Part shown: positions 1 through 10,215 of the stretch, piece by piece
Numbering within the stretch: the first letter of the stretch is position 1
Layout of the letters: each line of letters starts with the position of its first letter
NCBI GenBank assembly: GCA_009746045.1
Contig: RPFO01000755.1
Span: 1 to 57,356 of the forward strand
From: Mesostigma viride
Taxonomy: Eukaryota > Streptophyta > Mesostigmatophyceae > Mesostigmatales > Mesostigmataceae
DNA: 57,356 bases
Reading direction: 5' to 3'
Translations under genes and position numbers: made by a program
Notes under the pieces: model-generated
The model's input: only the letters and a program-made list of their open reading frames with translations
Database searches by the model: none
Told to the model about the DNA's origin: nothing

Positions 1-16
1 CCGCCTTGTGTACAGG

Positions 17-92
17 CATTCACGCCTTAAGTTGGGTTCGAGGTTTTTGGTCAACCCAACTTCAGGCGTGAACCCAACTTAAGGCGTGAATG
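17..92. repeat. 23-bp perfect inverted repeat (fold-back)
   Basis: Positions 17-39 and 70-92 are exact reverse complements (23 bp) around a 30-nt loop. The loop holds a further near copy of the right arm (AACCCAACTTCAGGCGTGAA), so alternative pairings are possible. It could be the end of a fold-back or MITE-like element cut by the window edge; no partner terminus is visible. Confidence 0.8.
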
Positions 93-558
93 ATTCTAAT
101 AAATTCTACTAGTTTGAACTTAAGATAATTAAACATACTGTCTGAACTACTTTGAACTTGGAATGCCAGTACGGCGCCGCGCCGCGCTGACCCCGCTGCC
201 GGTAGGGTCATTTGCTGCACCAAAAAGCCAGCCCGCCACACGTGGCCGTGCCAAGCCCAATTTTAATTGGCTTAAAGCCACACATTGGCCGAGTAAACTG
301 AAGTTTTCATAGTTCGAAACGCCACAAGTGGCTAGCGCCACTAGTAACGAAAACCTTAAAAAAAACACTGGACTTGGGTTGTTGGATGATGGATCCCACG
401 CCGCAATCAGCAGCAGAGAATTCTATATATTTTTCGGGGAAAATGGGTGGGTATATTTTATTAGCCAATTATGGACCAAAGAGGTGAGAGGGGAAATGAG
501 TATCAGCGAATCCTAATGAAGGTGGGCACACACACGTGTGGCGGTGACAGGTGAAAGG
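93..558. other. Non-coding stretch, presumed LINE 3' flank or 3' UTR
   Basis: No convincing gene. The short open frames here have no recognisable domain and overlap each other on both strands. On the minus strand this DNA lies just 3' of the LINE stop codon, so part of it may be the LINE 3' UTR. No poly-A tail (poly-T on the plus strand) or target duplication marks the element's end. Confidence 0.5.
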
Positions 559-1962
559 CTAATAGGGCGCGTTATTAGACCAGGGAAGCCATTGGACCTG
601 AGTGATGTCGCCATGAGGCATACTGGTGAATACCTGATTACGGCCCAGTAGATCATGAAAAAGCTGGAGCGGGCTGGGCTTGTCGTTATTGGGCCCTGGG
701 TCCCACACCCTGTGTTGTTCCTGAGCTAACAGCCAGTAGCGGCGCATAGCCGCATTCCATAGGTATATAAAGCGCCGGACTACGCCGCCGCGGGTATACT
801 CCTCGCGGACCTTAAAGACTGTCTCGTTGCGTATGGTCCAGATCGCGTATAGCATAGTAGTGCGTAGCCATATCCATTCTGCTTGGGAAACTGAAAGCTC
901 GGTCCCTGGTGTGCCAGCAATACCGAAAATGATGGTACGCACGCTGATTGGGAGAGTGGGTGGCGATGCCGTCCATGCGGCCCAGATGTTAATGAGCCAC
1001 GTCCAAACCCCAGGGAGATTACAGTAAAGAAACCTGTGCTCAATGGTTTCACTAGGGTGCGTGCACAGGCATGATGCATCATGACCAAAACGCTCGTGGA
1101 GCGTAGCGCAGACCCCTATCGCCCTATGCATCAAAAGGTGTTGTACATCAGTGGCCCTGCGGTCCACGAGAGGGTGGTCTACCGCCAGGGTAATCATCTT
1201 AACCCAAGTGTAGCCCGGCCAATGTATTCCCCAGCGGGCTCGGCCCGGATGGGGCTGATGGTACGTATGCAACAAGATATCATAACCCCAATCTGCGGTG
1301 TACTCAAAGATACATTTGCTGGTTCTGATGTCCCCCTTGGTTAAGACCCATCCAAATTCAACCGGGTCCAGATGTAGTAGATCGAGCCGTGTGTTGCCCA
1401 CGTGTAGCCATGTAATGCTCTCAACCGGGGATAATGGGTCCGGCTGGATCATGCAAGATCTTGGCACAGACCATGGGACTACGCGTATGCGGTGACACTG
1501 GGAAGCTGGCGTGTACGCATATAAGGTGGATAGTTGATACAGACACCCATTGTGGCCAGAAATAGCGTCCAGCAGTTGTAGTTGGAGCCCCTCATGTGGC
1601 AGAACCGTCACGACTAAACCCTTGCACGCAGGCGTGACTCCGTCGGCGTAGAAGCTAACCCAGTCGCCGGTTATAATTGGCTTGCGTGGGGCAGTCATCA
1701 ATGCATGCCACGCAGCTGGTATCGCACTTATAAGAGTTTGCCACGCTTGCAGGGAGGGCATGTGGGAGACCCAAGTGCTGACCTCGTCGTAGCTGAGCCG
1801 TCGATACGCAGCGCCGTGCCCCAGGTAGAGGTCCAGCACCCTGACAATCGGCGGTGACGCGCGCAGAAAGCCATCATACGGGTTGTGTCCGTGGAGAGTG
1901 CCGAGGGGCTTGTTAGTAGCGTCTGTGATTAAGTCATTAAAAAAGAGTGGCTGCCGTGCCAC
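559..1962 (-). pseudogene. LINE ORF2 C-terminal part with zf-RVT domain (frameshifted)
   Basis: This frame continues the LINE protein after the frameshift. It opens with RQPLFFNDLITD, the kind of sequence that precedes the C-terminal domain in plant-type LINE polyproteins. Near its end it carries CLCTHPSETIEHRFLYC, the Cys/His cluster of the zf-RVT domain (usual form C-x-C-x(5-8)-E-x2-H-x-F/L-x2-C). No ATG opens this frame: the codon at 1962 is GTG and a TAG lies just upstream, so it is not an independent gene. A T6 run and an AGG-rich stretch between 1935 and 1990 are the likely places for the single-base indel. Stop codon TAG at 559-561. Confidence 0.82.
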
Positions 1963-4372
1963 CTCCTCCTAGTAGTAGGAAAGACTAGGCGACCCGGCTT
2001 GAGCTTATTGTAACCTGTCCATATGCGCTGCCAGTACCATGGGAGTCCTTTGTACGAAATAAGGGTGCTGCCCAGTATGCCCGCCCCCAGTTGCCACGAG
2101 GTGCCACTAGCATGGGTGGAAAGAGAGGCTAGCGTTTCACGTGCAAGCATGCAGCCAGGGTGTGTGTTAACTCCCATAAAAACGGATATCACTTGTTTAG
2201 CATACAGCGACCACAGACGCCATTGTATGTTGTGGAGCCCGAGGCCCCCGTGCACCCATGACATGAAGGACATCTCTCTGTTGATCCATCCGTGGACCGT
2301 GTGGGAGATTAAGCCTTTCTGTTTCCAGACAAAATTGCTGCCAAGGCGTTGGATGAGCTGTGTGGTGGCATCATTGGGTGGGTGTGCTTGGCAATAATAC
2401 AAGACCTTAGAGAACAACAGTTGGTTGACGATCAGGGTTCGCCCTCGTAGGCTCATGCGGTGGACGGCCCCCCAGCGCCCTGCGGTAAGGAGAACGCCTG
2501 CAAGCTTGCCCACGTGGTTGGTTTCATCATACATGAAAGAACGTTGTTCAGCCAAGCGTCCCTCGGGTGTGCAGCCGATGGGACAATTGTGCAAAAGGTG
2601 GTGATCCCCCGGCTTGACCCAGGTCACAGCCAGGTTGGGGAGGGCGTAGCGTAGGGTGTTGGTTTTGCCGATATGCAGTCCCGTGGACTTGAGCACATTG
2701 CATCGTTGTTGTGTGGCAACAGAATAGGTAGTGATATTATCCATGACAGCATGCACTTCAGGCAGAGAGATACAAACATTTGTTGTGTCATCCACATAAG
2801 CCGTTTGGAATATACCTTTACCGTTACCTGTCGGGAAGCCCCGAATGCGAGGATCGTTCTGGTGTAGCCAGTAGAGTCCTGCGTGGGCCAGGAGAAATAG
2901 AATAGGGGACATGCAATCTCCTTGTGGTAGCGATCGTGAGCTAGCGCCGGTCGCTGACTTGTGTCCGTCTATTAGTAAATACCAAGCCAGGGATTTGATC
3001 ATACCCATAATGACGGTCATGAGTTGTGGGCCAAATCCTAGTGCGGTTAGAATGTGTTCTAGGTATTCCCAGCACATACGGTCAAAGGCTTTTTCAAAAT
3101 CCCAGAACAATATGAAACCCTCTATATCGTCGCGCCAGGCTTTTTCCACAATGTCCATGATGAGGGTAATGCTGTCGTTGATGTGGAGATTGGCCCTAAA
3201 GCCCACTTGCTCCGGACCAATGAGGAAGTCTAGGACGGTGTATAAGCGTCGTTGGATTATTTTACTGATGATTTTGTACGCTACCGTAAGGAGACGGATT
3301 GGGCGGTAGTTTTTCCATAGAGTCTTGTCTCCTTTTTTGTACAGTAAGATAAGCGCAGATTCAGCCCATCTGCCGCTCACCTTACCGTGCCGCCAAATTT
3401 CAAGAATACATTCGTAAAAATCTATGTGTAGAAGGGACCAGAACGTTTTCCAGAATTCAATAGGCAGACCGTCGACCCCGGGGGCGCTACCGGTTTTGAT
3501 GTGTTCCATAGCTGTGGTGGCCTCTTCCATGGAGGGGATTTGATCGAGTTCCTGCTGTTGAGCTGGTGTAAGGCGACGGGGAATGGCATGTAGGATTTTT
3601 TGCATGGCGGCAGATGAATCAGGATGGGGTTCGTTTAGAAAGAGAGCTGAGTAGTAGCGGTGACCACTCTGTAGTATGGAGGTGATGTCTCGGTGGCTGC
3701 CGTGTTCGTCTTGGATTTCCGTGATAGAGGAGTGAGCTTTAGGGGTAGGAATCAGAGCAAAGAACTCTTTGGTCATTCTTTCTCCTACCTGGTGCCACCA
3801 CAGATTTTCTGAGTCTAGTGCTAATGTGTGACGCTCGAAACGTAGTTTGTCGAGTTCGGTCTGAGCTCTTTGAAGTTTTGTTAGTTCCGATTGATACAGG
3901 GTAGGCTTCGCTTGGAGTTTATTCACTATGCGTTGGTAGTACCGATAGTCCTGTCCTTTCTGGCGGCGGATATTTTGTGAATACAGTTGGGAAAATTCTA
4001 GAATGTTAGCTAGGCCCTCCTGCATCCAGCTGCAGCAGTCGGTGTAGCTACCCTTGCTGGCTCTCCACGACTGCCAGCGTGTCATGATCTCAAAGTAGTA
4101 CTTATCGTCCGCGAGTAGTTGTTTGTTTAAGCGGGGAATGCCGGGGCCCCGGGCGGAGTTGGTGTGATGGGCAAGGGTAACGATGAGTGGGTAGTGATCC
4201 GAAAAATTAACAGAACGGTCGACCGATGCGTAGCAAACTAGGTCCGCCCATGCGGGTGTGATGTAGATTTTATCAAGACGACGAGTAGTGCGTACATTTA
4301 AACGTGTGGCCAGCCAAGTGGGCCCGTGGTCTCGTGAGCGGATGACATCCTGTAGGGGAGGCCCACACTAAA
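1929..4372 (-). pseudogene. LINE ORF2, endonuclease remnant plus reverse transcriptase (broken)
   Basis: The frame is open upstream of the ATG at 4085 to about 4372. That extension reads as the end of an AP endonuclease: RRLDKIYITPAW followed by FSDHYPLIV, the SDH motif of LINE endonucleases. From 4085 a 718-codon frame follows: a linker rich in charged and Gln residues, then the RT with GSAPGVDGLPIEFWK, NYRPIRLL, FWDFEKAFDR (catalytic Asp), SLPQGDCMSP and AYVDDT (catalytic YVDD, residues about 430-433 from the 4085 ATG). The C-terminal thumb continues until the frame stops at 1929. The polymerase motifs are intact, but the protein lacks the front of the endonuclease and is cut from its zinc-binding C-terminus by a frameshift. 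Domain identity is clear from the motifs; the exact clade is not. Confidence 0.88.
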
Positions 4373-5453
4373 TTACTAATCGAAAATTACTTGGGAAATG
4401 TTGTCTCGGGCTGATGGACATGTGTGCCCCTCAATTGCGGAGTTAAATTGGATGTATAATTGAATGAAATACATTATTACATTCCATGCATCGATGCTCG
4501 AGTCATCGCGATATCTGAATATCTTACATAATTACAGACCCATCAATTGGAAGATCAGAAAGCTCCAGTGCATCTGCTCTACGACCGGACGTCTCAATCG
4601 TACGTAGTGCTTTCGAGTTATAATTACCCTCAATGTATGTCTGGAAAATCCACGTGCAGGCAGTGTCAAATGCATGGTATATGAACTAGTTATGTACATG
4701 TCAAGATGATGACAGTCAAGCGAGGCCATACATGTTGACGGACAAGTGAGCCTGTAGACCTACGTCGATCCCCAGTTCCTCGATGTCGTGCGCAGCCCCG
4801 ATATCATCAGATTTCCAATCCCCAACGGCCGTCGGCTCCGCAAAATCCACGTTCGCGATTAAACAGTGCAACCGCGCGGGCCGTTCTAACTTGTAATCCA
4901 CCTATATAATGGGCTCCGTCTCGTCACCGTGCGTTCGCATCAACAGGACAGCCACGGGTGTCGCGACGTCTCGGACGCTGTGCACTACACGCATCATCTC
5001 GGTCATCGCAGCCGTCGAGCACGTCACAAGCATCAATTATTCTCTGGACGAATTCTCGTGACCGTGTTGATATTAATGTCTGCCAACTTCACGACTGTGA
5101 ACAGCAGCCTCACGCACGTCCGGTCCATCCGACTCCGTCAGGCGGTGTTGCGAATGGCGTCCTGCGTGCAAAAACCAGTACATGAAGGACAATAATGTTA
5201 GCCCGTTAGACAGATTTGTCTGTGGTTCCGCTTACAGCAGTACTAATCACCCGTTACGCGGATTTCGGGCAAGTGGGTATCCTCCTACATTACATGTATC
5301 CAATTATGGACGGGAGATTTAAAATGGGAAACAAGTATCAGCGAACCCAGAATCAAGGTATCCACGCAACGGTTTTGAAGAAACGGCTATGTACATATAG
5401 ACACAATGAACTGAACAAAACTTTAGTAGCTCACTCGTCGTTCACTTGTTAGT
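4373..5453. other. Non-coding, no recognisable gene
   Basis: Only short open frames (60-90 codons) without domains. The one at 4716-4901 on the minus strand is a read-through of a palindrome copy and is not credible. A TATA-like stretch (CTATATAATGGG, near 4901-4912) has no supported gene downstream, so I do not call a promoter. Confidence 0.5.
4822..4835. repeat. CCAACGGCCGTTGG palindrome, variant copy
   Basis: CCAACGGCCGTCGG, 13 of 14 matches to the window's recurrent palindrome. It is preceded by TTTC at a few bases and followed by an A-rich stretch, as in the other copies, and keeps the CGGCTCCG right flank seen at 6388 and 6541. Confidence 0.8.
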
Positions 5454-5573
5454 CGTAACGGAGGCAGTCATTCAGTCAGTTTGCAAGTTCAGTTGGCAAG
5501 TACGGAAACACACGCAAGTGCGTAACGGAGGCAGTCAGTCAGTCAGTTTGCAAGTGCAGTTGGCAAGTACGGA
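5454..5573. repeat. Tandem direct repeat, about 53 bp, two copies
   Basis: CGTAACGGAGGCAGTCA... to ...GGCAAGTACGGA occurs at 5454-5506 and again at 5521-5573 with a few differences and a CAGT-slippage length change, separated by 14 bp. Function unknown. Confidence 0.85.
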
Positions 5574-5874
5574 CCACCAACCGCGTGTGTACGTCCATGA
5601 TATCGCAATATAATCAAGAATAACAGGGAACGGTTAATGTATCCTTTACGCAGCTTTTTCGTTCAGGGCATGTTGAAATAACGAAAGTGGGGTCAGGTGT
5701 TCGAACCTTCCAAGTGCCGAATTTTTTACGAACCAGCGCATTCACGAACCTTGCACTGGGGACGCGGTGGACGTGTACCATTACCCCGGCCTAATTCTAG
5801 CATTGTACACAAGGGGCGGTGGCTAGCAGTAAAGAAGGGCATCCTAGTCATAACGCTGGGCAAGTTTAAAAGCA

Positions 5875-5888
5875 CCAACGGCCGTTGA
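5875..5888. repeat. CCAACGGCCGTTGG palindrome, variant copy
   Basis: CCAACGGCCGTTGA, 13 of 14 matches. Flanks TTTAAAAGCA on the left and GTAGGAAAAA on the right keep the outer T-rich/A-rich arms of the extended motif. Confidence 0.8.
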
Positions 5889-6129
5889 GTAGGAAAAAAA
5901 AAGAGCAGGAGAAGAGCACGTCGACGTTTCAACAGCAAGACAAAAATATTGAACCCCGAGTACCAATGAAAATGCTTTCATGCATGTCCACCCCGACGAG
6001 GCACAAATTCATGCATGCCCACCCCGACGAGGCACAAATTAATGAACGACAGATTTCTCACCCCCCCCCGGCACATGGAACAAGTGCCATCGCACGCACA
6101 CACTTTGTAGACAGGAGAGTTTCGAGAGT

Positions 6130-6143
6130 CCAACGGCCGTTGG
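6130..6143. repeat. CCAACGGCCGTTGG palindrome
   Basis: Perfect 14-bp palindrome with flanks TTTCGAGAGT and CTCGGAGAAA, showing the outer TTTC...GAAA inverted arms clearly. Two near-identical 30-bp units (CATGCATGTCCACCCCGACG type) lie just upstream at about 5980-6040. Confidence 0.9.
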
Positions 6144-6387
6144 CTCGGAGAAATTGACAGTACACCAGTAAAGACATTAAAATTATCACTTTGTTGTCTT
6201 ATGTGTGCCGTGTCATTTCCCAAGGTCAAAAGCCGTCAACTTCTGCACCTCTTGTCCCTCCCACCCGTACGCACTAAGCATGCCCACCTTACACTACCAC
6301 ATGTGGCTCTTGAGAAAACTCCCCCCGACGATGCACATGTGCCATTCACGCACACACCTTCAGACAAGGCTATCAGTTTTTCGAAGT

Positions 6388-6693
6388 CCAACGGCCGTTG
6401 GCTCCGAGAAATGCTGTTACAACTCAAAATTACAATGGTGACATCCACGAGCTAGTGGTACGCCGAACAAGTGCTTGTATGACATATGGCGACTGCCCGT
6501 GAGGAAAAGTCCACCACCACACACGGTCAGTTTTTTGAGTCCAACGGCCGTTGGCTCCGAGAAATGCTGTTACAACGCAAAATTACAATGGTGACATACA
6601 TGAGCTAGTGGTACGCCGAACAAGTGCTTGTATGACATATGGCGACTGCCCGTGAGGAAAAGTCCACCACCACACACGGACAGTTTTTTGACT
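6388..6693. repeat. 153-bp tandem duplication, each copy starting with the palindrome
   Basis: Copies at 6388-6540 and 6541-6693 are nearly identical (a handful of substitutions). Each begins with a perfect CCAACGGCCGTTGG followed by CTCCGAGAAATGCTG and ends in CAGTTTTTTGA. The palindrome therefore travels with a larger unit here and sits at the unit boundary. Confidence 0.9.
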
Positions 6694-7038
6694 CCAACGC
6701 AAGAACAGACGTAATGCACACCAAGTGACCAAGTGGCAAGATAAAGACACCCTTGCCAATCTCTACCCACAAAAACTTAGCCCCGAAATCCGTAGCCCCG
6801 AAATCCGTGATTGATTTGTACATTGTAGATGACAATGCAGCGATCACATGTATTCTGAAACCAACACGTTTTTACCTAGTTATCATGGTAACCAATTTAT
6901 GGTTACCTAGTTATCCATGGCTAGAAAGTTGTAAATACACGATGTGGCCACACACGCCATAGATGAAAATCATAACCAGATCACGCACATGATCATGGAA
7001 GGGGACTCTATTGATCTCAAAAAAGAAAGCTCAAGACA
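6694..7038. other. Non-coding, no recognisable gene
   Basis: Contains a short direct repeat (GCCCCGAAATCCGT twice near 6780-6807) and a small inverted repeat (GGTAACC...GGTTACC near 6888-6909). No coding or RNA gene seen. Confidence 0.5.
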
Positions 7039-7093
7039 CCCTACACCCTACACCCTACACCCTACACCATACATCCTACAACCTACACCCTTA
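7039..7093. repeat. Degenerate telomere-like heptamer array
   Basis: Four perfect CCCTACA heptamers (7039-7066) are followed by CCATACA, TCCTACA, ACCTACA and a CCCTTAA-like unit. This is one base away from the plant-type telomere complement CCCTAAA. It is consistent with an interstitial degenerate telomeric or telomerase-seeded tract. Confidence 0.6.
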
Positions 7094-7127
7094 ACTCTCC
7101 ACCCTTAGCTTACGTGACCTTTTTTTC

Positions 7128-7195
7128 GGAGAAATGTCCGAGTGGAATGCTATGTATGGGGTAACTTTCCCAAGGGTTCGAATCCCTCTTTCTCC
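7128..7195 (+). pseudogene. tRNA-Ser-like pseudogene lacking the anticodon arm
   Basis: A 68-nt sequence has a perfect 7-bp acceptor stem (GGAGAAA at 7128-7134 with TTTCTCC at 7189-7195), U8, a D-loop GAGTGG, a long class II variable arm (GGGG...TCCC) and a T-arm GGGTTCGAATCCC. The layout matches plastid-type tRNA-Ser, closest to my recollection of trnS-GGA, but about 20 nt are missing between GAGTGGAA and TGCTAT. That removes the 3' side of the D-stem, the 5' side of the anticodon stem and the anticodon itself. It cannot decode. The pol III A box (TGTCCGAGTGG) and B box (GGTTCGAATCC) survive and a TTTT follows at 7203-7206, so a tRNA-derived SINE head is an alternative reading. Confidence 0.7.
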
Positions 7196-7298
7196 ATTAG
7201 AGTTTTGTTTAGCTTCTATTCTCGTCTACACATAATTCACACGAAGTACGCTTGCAAATACTTTATTACTATTTTGTTTGATATACTACACTAATATT

Positions 7299-7476
7299 AT
7301 AATTGTTGTGTGTGTGTGTTGTTCACGTGTGCGTGTGTGTGTTGTGTGTGTTGTGTGTGTTGTGCGTGTGCGTGTGCGTGTGCGTGTGCGTGTGCGTGTG
7401 CGTGTGCGTGTGCGTGTGCGTGTGCGTGTGTGTGTGTATATAATTTTTTGTTGTGTGTGTGTGTTGTGTGTTGTAC
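7299..7476. repeat. GT/GC-rich microsatellite (GTGTGC)n
   Basis: TGTGTG runs and TTGTGTGTG units lead into about a dozen GTGTGC hexamers (about 7362-7432), then TGTGTATATAATTTTTTG and more GT. Long stretches alternate purine and pyrimidine strictly. It abuts the 40-bp satellite and shares its GTGTGTG component, so it may be the source or a decayed edge of the array. Confidence 0.9.
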
Positions 7477-7909
7477 GTGCAAGGTGTATGTACATGTGTG
7501 TGCAGCCGGCCCTTGCGTGCGCGGTGTGTGTACGTTTCTGTGCAGCCGCCCCTTGCGTGCGCGGTGTATGTACGTGTGTGTGCATGCCGGCCCTTGCGTG
7601 CATGGTGTGTGTACGTGTGTGTGCAGCCGCCCCTTGCGTGCGCGGTGTATGTACATGTGTTTGCACTCGCCCATTGCGTGCGCGGTGTATGTACGTGTGT
7701 GTGCAGCCGCCCCTTGCGTGCGCGGTGGATGTACGTGTGTGCGCACTCGCCCCTTGCGTGCGCGGTGTATGTACGTGTGTGTGCAGCCGCCCCTTGCGTG
7801 CATGGTGTGTGTACATGTGTGTGCATCCTTGTCCTTGCGTGCATGGTGTATGTACATGTGAGTGCCGTCGCCCCAACCGTGCATTGTGTATGTACGTGTG
7901 TGTGCAGCC
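7477..7909 (+). repeat. 40-bp satellite, segment I
   Basis: Head-to-tail units of 40 bp built from TTGCGTGCGCGG, then TGTATGTACGTGTGTGTGCA, then GCCGCCCC. Unit variants include CATGCCGGCCC and CATCCTTGTCC spacers. The segment ends in CAGCC (7905-7909), the target duplication of element C. Confidence 0.95.
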
Positions 7910-8440
7910 TGTCAGAATGTAAGACAGGTGGCAGGCTTAAAGATCGAATAATGCTTTACTGATTTTATATATTGACTTTGAGTCGGCGTACAAACGGGTA
8001 GCCATGACAATTGCAGGGGCAACATTAAGTGGAAAAACACACTGTCGCAGTATCCGTCGATCTTAAATTAATCTACGGTATAAGTTAAAGTGCATCCAGC
8101 CGCCACACACAAGTGGGTGGCTTACATCAACACTAAAATGATGCGTCAGATCACTAGTATGCAAGTACAAGGACATTGCGCCTCCAGGGCAGCACTTAGT
8201 GAACATAGGGTCGGCGCGTAGCGCGGAGCCAGGCAAATTTTGTCAGACGGCTACAGTACCACTGGCTACAGTACCACTGGTTACAGTACCACTAGGGTAC
8301 GGATGTCAGCTAACTAATATATTTAGCTAACTAATATATTTAGTAAAATGTAGAAGAAAGTAGTCATATAAGTTCCGGTATACCCGAAACTAGCACACTC
8401 AATAAAAAGACTGTCAGGCATATTGGGGCATATCCTGACA
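7910..8440 (-). repeat. Element C 3' LTR (531 bp)
   Basis: Same sequence as 10216-10746. It contains three tandem 15-bp units (GG[C/T]TACAGTACCACT at 8249-8293) and two tandem 17-bp units (AGCTAACTAATATATTT at 8308-8341), both possible enhancer-type repeats. On the minus strand the adjacent interior carries the run AAGGGGGG, a plausible polypurine tract. Confidence 0.95.
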
Positions 8441-9007
8441 CCCCCCTTGCATACAATGTGCCTGTTCCCCCCCTTGCTCAGAGAGACCTATAGCTAGTGA
8501 GGGTATAGCCGGGTACACTCCCCTGGCACCCCCCTTACACGGCTATCTGGTTGGAGCTGAGAGGAGACTGATGACTGTAGCCCCCAGGTGTCCCTGGGAG
8601 TGCGCCACAGTGGCTGTTGCTGGGAGAATGCCGGGGACCCTCGAAAAAACTTGGTTGTTGCTGCTGTTGCTGGTAAAATGCTGGGACCCTGGAAAGACAT
8701 CCGGTGGCCCCCAGGTGTCCCTGGGAGTGCGCCACAGGAGAAAAGAACACAGGTTGACTGGTTGATGCTGGTACTGCAGTACTGGTCACTGCTGGCTGCT
8801 GGCATGAAGACCTGCACCTGTCACGTCTGTCAGGGTGGGCGACTAGCCGCTAGCAATGCAGGAGGGCCAGAGGACGGGTTGGGGGGGCTGGCTGCTGTCG
8901 CCTGCTGCAGTGCAGGTTGAAAAGCTCCAGGGCCCACGTCTGGTGCTAGCTGGGCCCAGCTGGCTGCTACCCCTTGTTCCCTGTCCCGGGGGAGCTGGAT
9001 AAGACGT
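8441..9007 (-). other. Element C 3' untranslated interior
   Basis: No gene. A direct repeat (CCCCCAGGTGTCCCTGGGAG and the next 10 bases) occurs near 8580-8610 and again near 8707-8737. The small overlapping frames on both strands lack domains. Confidence 0.6.
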
Positions 9008-9901
9008 TTAGAAGCAGAAACCGGGGGGGAGGTCGTGGGCCTCGTGGGAGGGCGCCGGTGGGGTGTCGGTGGTGTGGTGGGCGGCGGGCCCGCCGGTGTT
9101 GCCGCGAGTGTTCCGTAGGTGAGGGTACTTCCACCAGCAGGTGGGCTCCTGATGAGAGGTGCGACCGCAGTGGGTGCAGCTGGGCCGCTGGGTCCCGCCA
9201 TTGTGACCGCCACGCCCCCTGCCACGCCCGGTGCCACGGCCACCGCGTCCAGAGTGGGAGGTATGATACACCCCGGTGGCCTCCGCGGAATCTTTGTTAC
9301 CGTGCACAAGGTCCCAGGCCTTAAGAAGTGCCGCCTTAGTTTCCTGTAGGGTGATACCGTCCCCAAGGTTCAATTGGGCAAGGGACGGAAGCAACTCCTC
9401 GGTCACGCCGGCGAGCAGATTCTCGGCCAGATCCTCGGGTGCCATTTTGGCGCCGGTGGCAATCAGGTCGTTATAAGTTAATTCCCCGTCGGTTATATAT
9501 TGCCGCATTGTGACGCCGGGTTCCAGCTTCATTCGATTTAGCTTGCGGCGTAGTGCTCGCCGGTTGCTCATCTGCAGTTTGAGATGCTCATATTCTTCAC
9601 AGATGCGATGATATGCCACGCTGCCAGTTTTCTGAGTAACACTGTTTGCCACTTTGAGTGCCGGTCCAACGAGGCACTGACAAAGGGCCGCAAAAAGAAT
9701 CAGGTCGCGTTCCTCATTGACCTCGGTGCCAAGCAGGACAGACAGCATCCCGAATGCTGTCACTACGGCCAGAAAAGGAATCTTCGTGTTATCCCACTTT
9801 ACTGGGTCGAGGCCGTCGAACTGTGTAATATTTTTGCAGGCCTGTAGAATGTTGAGATCTTTCGTCGCTTTCGTAGCTGCTGCTGTCGCGGCTGCGGACA
9901 T
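9008..9901 (-). CDS. Element C GAG polyprotein (copia-type capsid plus CCHC)
   Basis: An intact 297-codon ORF. The first 200 or so residues are helical, with the layout of copia-type gag of the UBN2/retrotran_gag group: an FDGLDPVKW region near the start, then YEHLKLQMSNRRALRRKLNRMKLEPGVTM-like and LLAGVTEELLPSLAQL-like segments. A GRGGRGTGRGRGRGG basic tract and one CCHC zinc knuckle follow, C-THC-GRTS-H-QEPT-C at residues 242-255, typical of nucleocapsid. It should form virus-like particles that package the element's RNA. The ATG at 9901 is chosen as the first start after the 5' LTR and keeps the whole capsid. There is no pol, so reverse transcription and integration must come from another element; A or B may be relatives, but their gags are not obviously similar. 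Confidence 0.85.
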   Translation of the reverse strand: MSAAATAAATKATKDLNILQACKNITQFDGLDPVKWDNTKIPFLAVVTAFGMLSVLLGTEVNEERDLILFAALCQCLVGPALKVANSVTQKTGSVAYHRICEEYEHLKLQMSNRRALRRKLNRMKLEPGVTMRQYITDGELTYNDLIATGAKMAPEDLAENLLAGVTEELLPSLAQLNLGDGITLQETKAALLKAWDLVHGNKDSAEATGVYHTSHSGRGGRGTGRGRGRGGHNGGTQRPSCTHCGRTSHQEPTCWWKYPHLRNTRGNTGGPAAHHTTDTPPAPSHEAHDLPPGFCF

Positions 9902-10200
9902 GATTGTCTCGGCAAGGTTAAAATCTGGTCACAACCGAGTCTCGGCAAGGTGAAAATCTGGAGACAGCCGAGAAGGCCGGAGACGCTCAATCCGTAATGG
10001 TAAAGATTAAGACTAATATGCGACGATGGTTGAGAACAGCAAATACGAGGTAGAGACGATCGTCTAAATACTGGAGTTCTTGAATTTCGATACAGGGAAG
10101 CCCGTCTAGGATATGCACGACTGGCATAAAGTGCCGACGTCGGATTCAGGGAGTCAATTTGCCCGATAAATCGGACCAGTTTCAGCAATTTAGTAGGCCA

Positions 10201-10215
10201 CCCCGCTCGATACCA
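10201..10215 (-). promoter_or_regulatory. Element C primer-binding site (tRNA-iMet type)
   Basis: Read on the minus strand just inside the 5' LTR, the sequence is TGGTATCGAGCGGGG. TGGTATC is the usual copia primer-binding start, complementary to the 3' end of initiator tRNA-Met. Confidence 0.75.

Larger units (their letters stand above)
559..4372 (-). mobile_element. 5'-truncated LINE (non-LTR retrotransposon)
   Basis: The minus strand carries, in order, the C-terminal part of an AP-type endonuclease, a LINE reverse transcriptase and a zf-RVT zinc-binding domain, as in plant and algal L1-like elements. The readable frame begins near 4372, where an in-frame TAG precedes the endonuclease remnant, so the front of the endonuclease and any ORF1 are missing. 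This matches the 5' truncation typical of target-primed reverse transcription. A frameshift around 1950-1990 splits the ORF. Limits are set by coding content only, because no poly-A tail or target duplication was found. Inactive. Confidence 0.85.

Noticed and set aside
147-368. 73-codon minus frame with a signal-peptide-like start
   Set aside because: Short, no homology, overlaps a plus-strand frame of similar length; insufficient support.
4929-5195. Two overlapping plus-strand frames of 88 and 75 codons
   Set aside because: Mutually exclusive frames without domains, near repeats; no evidence for either.
7128-7195. Functional tRNA gene
   Set aside because: No anticodon stem or loop, and the D-stem is incomplete.
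7286-7922. Overlapping open frames on both strands across the GT tract and first satellite units
   Set aside because: Cys-Val and His-Thr low-complexity products of tandem DNA; no domain, and the frames are open on both strands because the repeat lacks stops.
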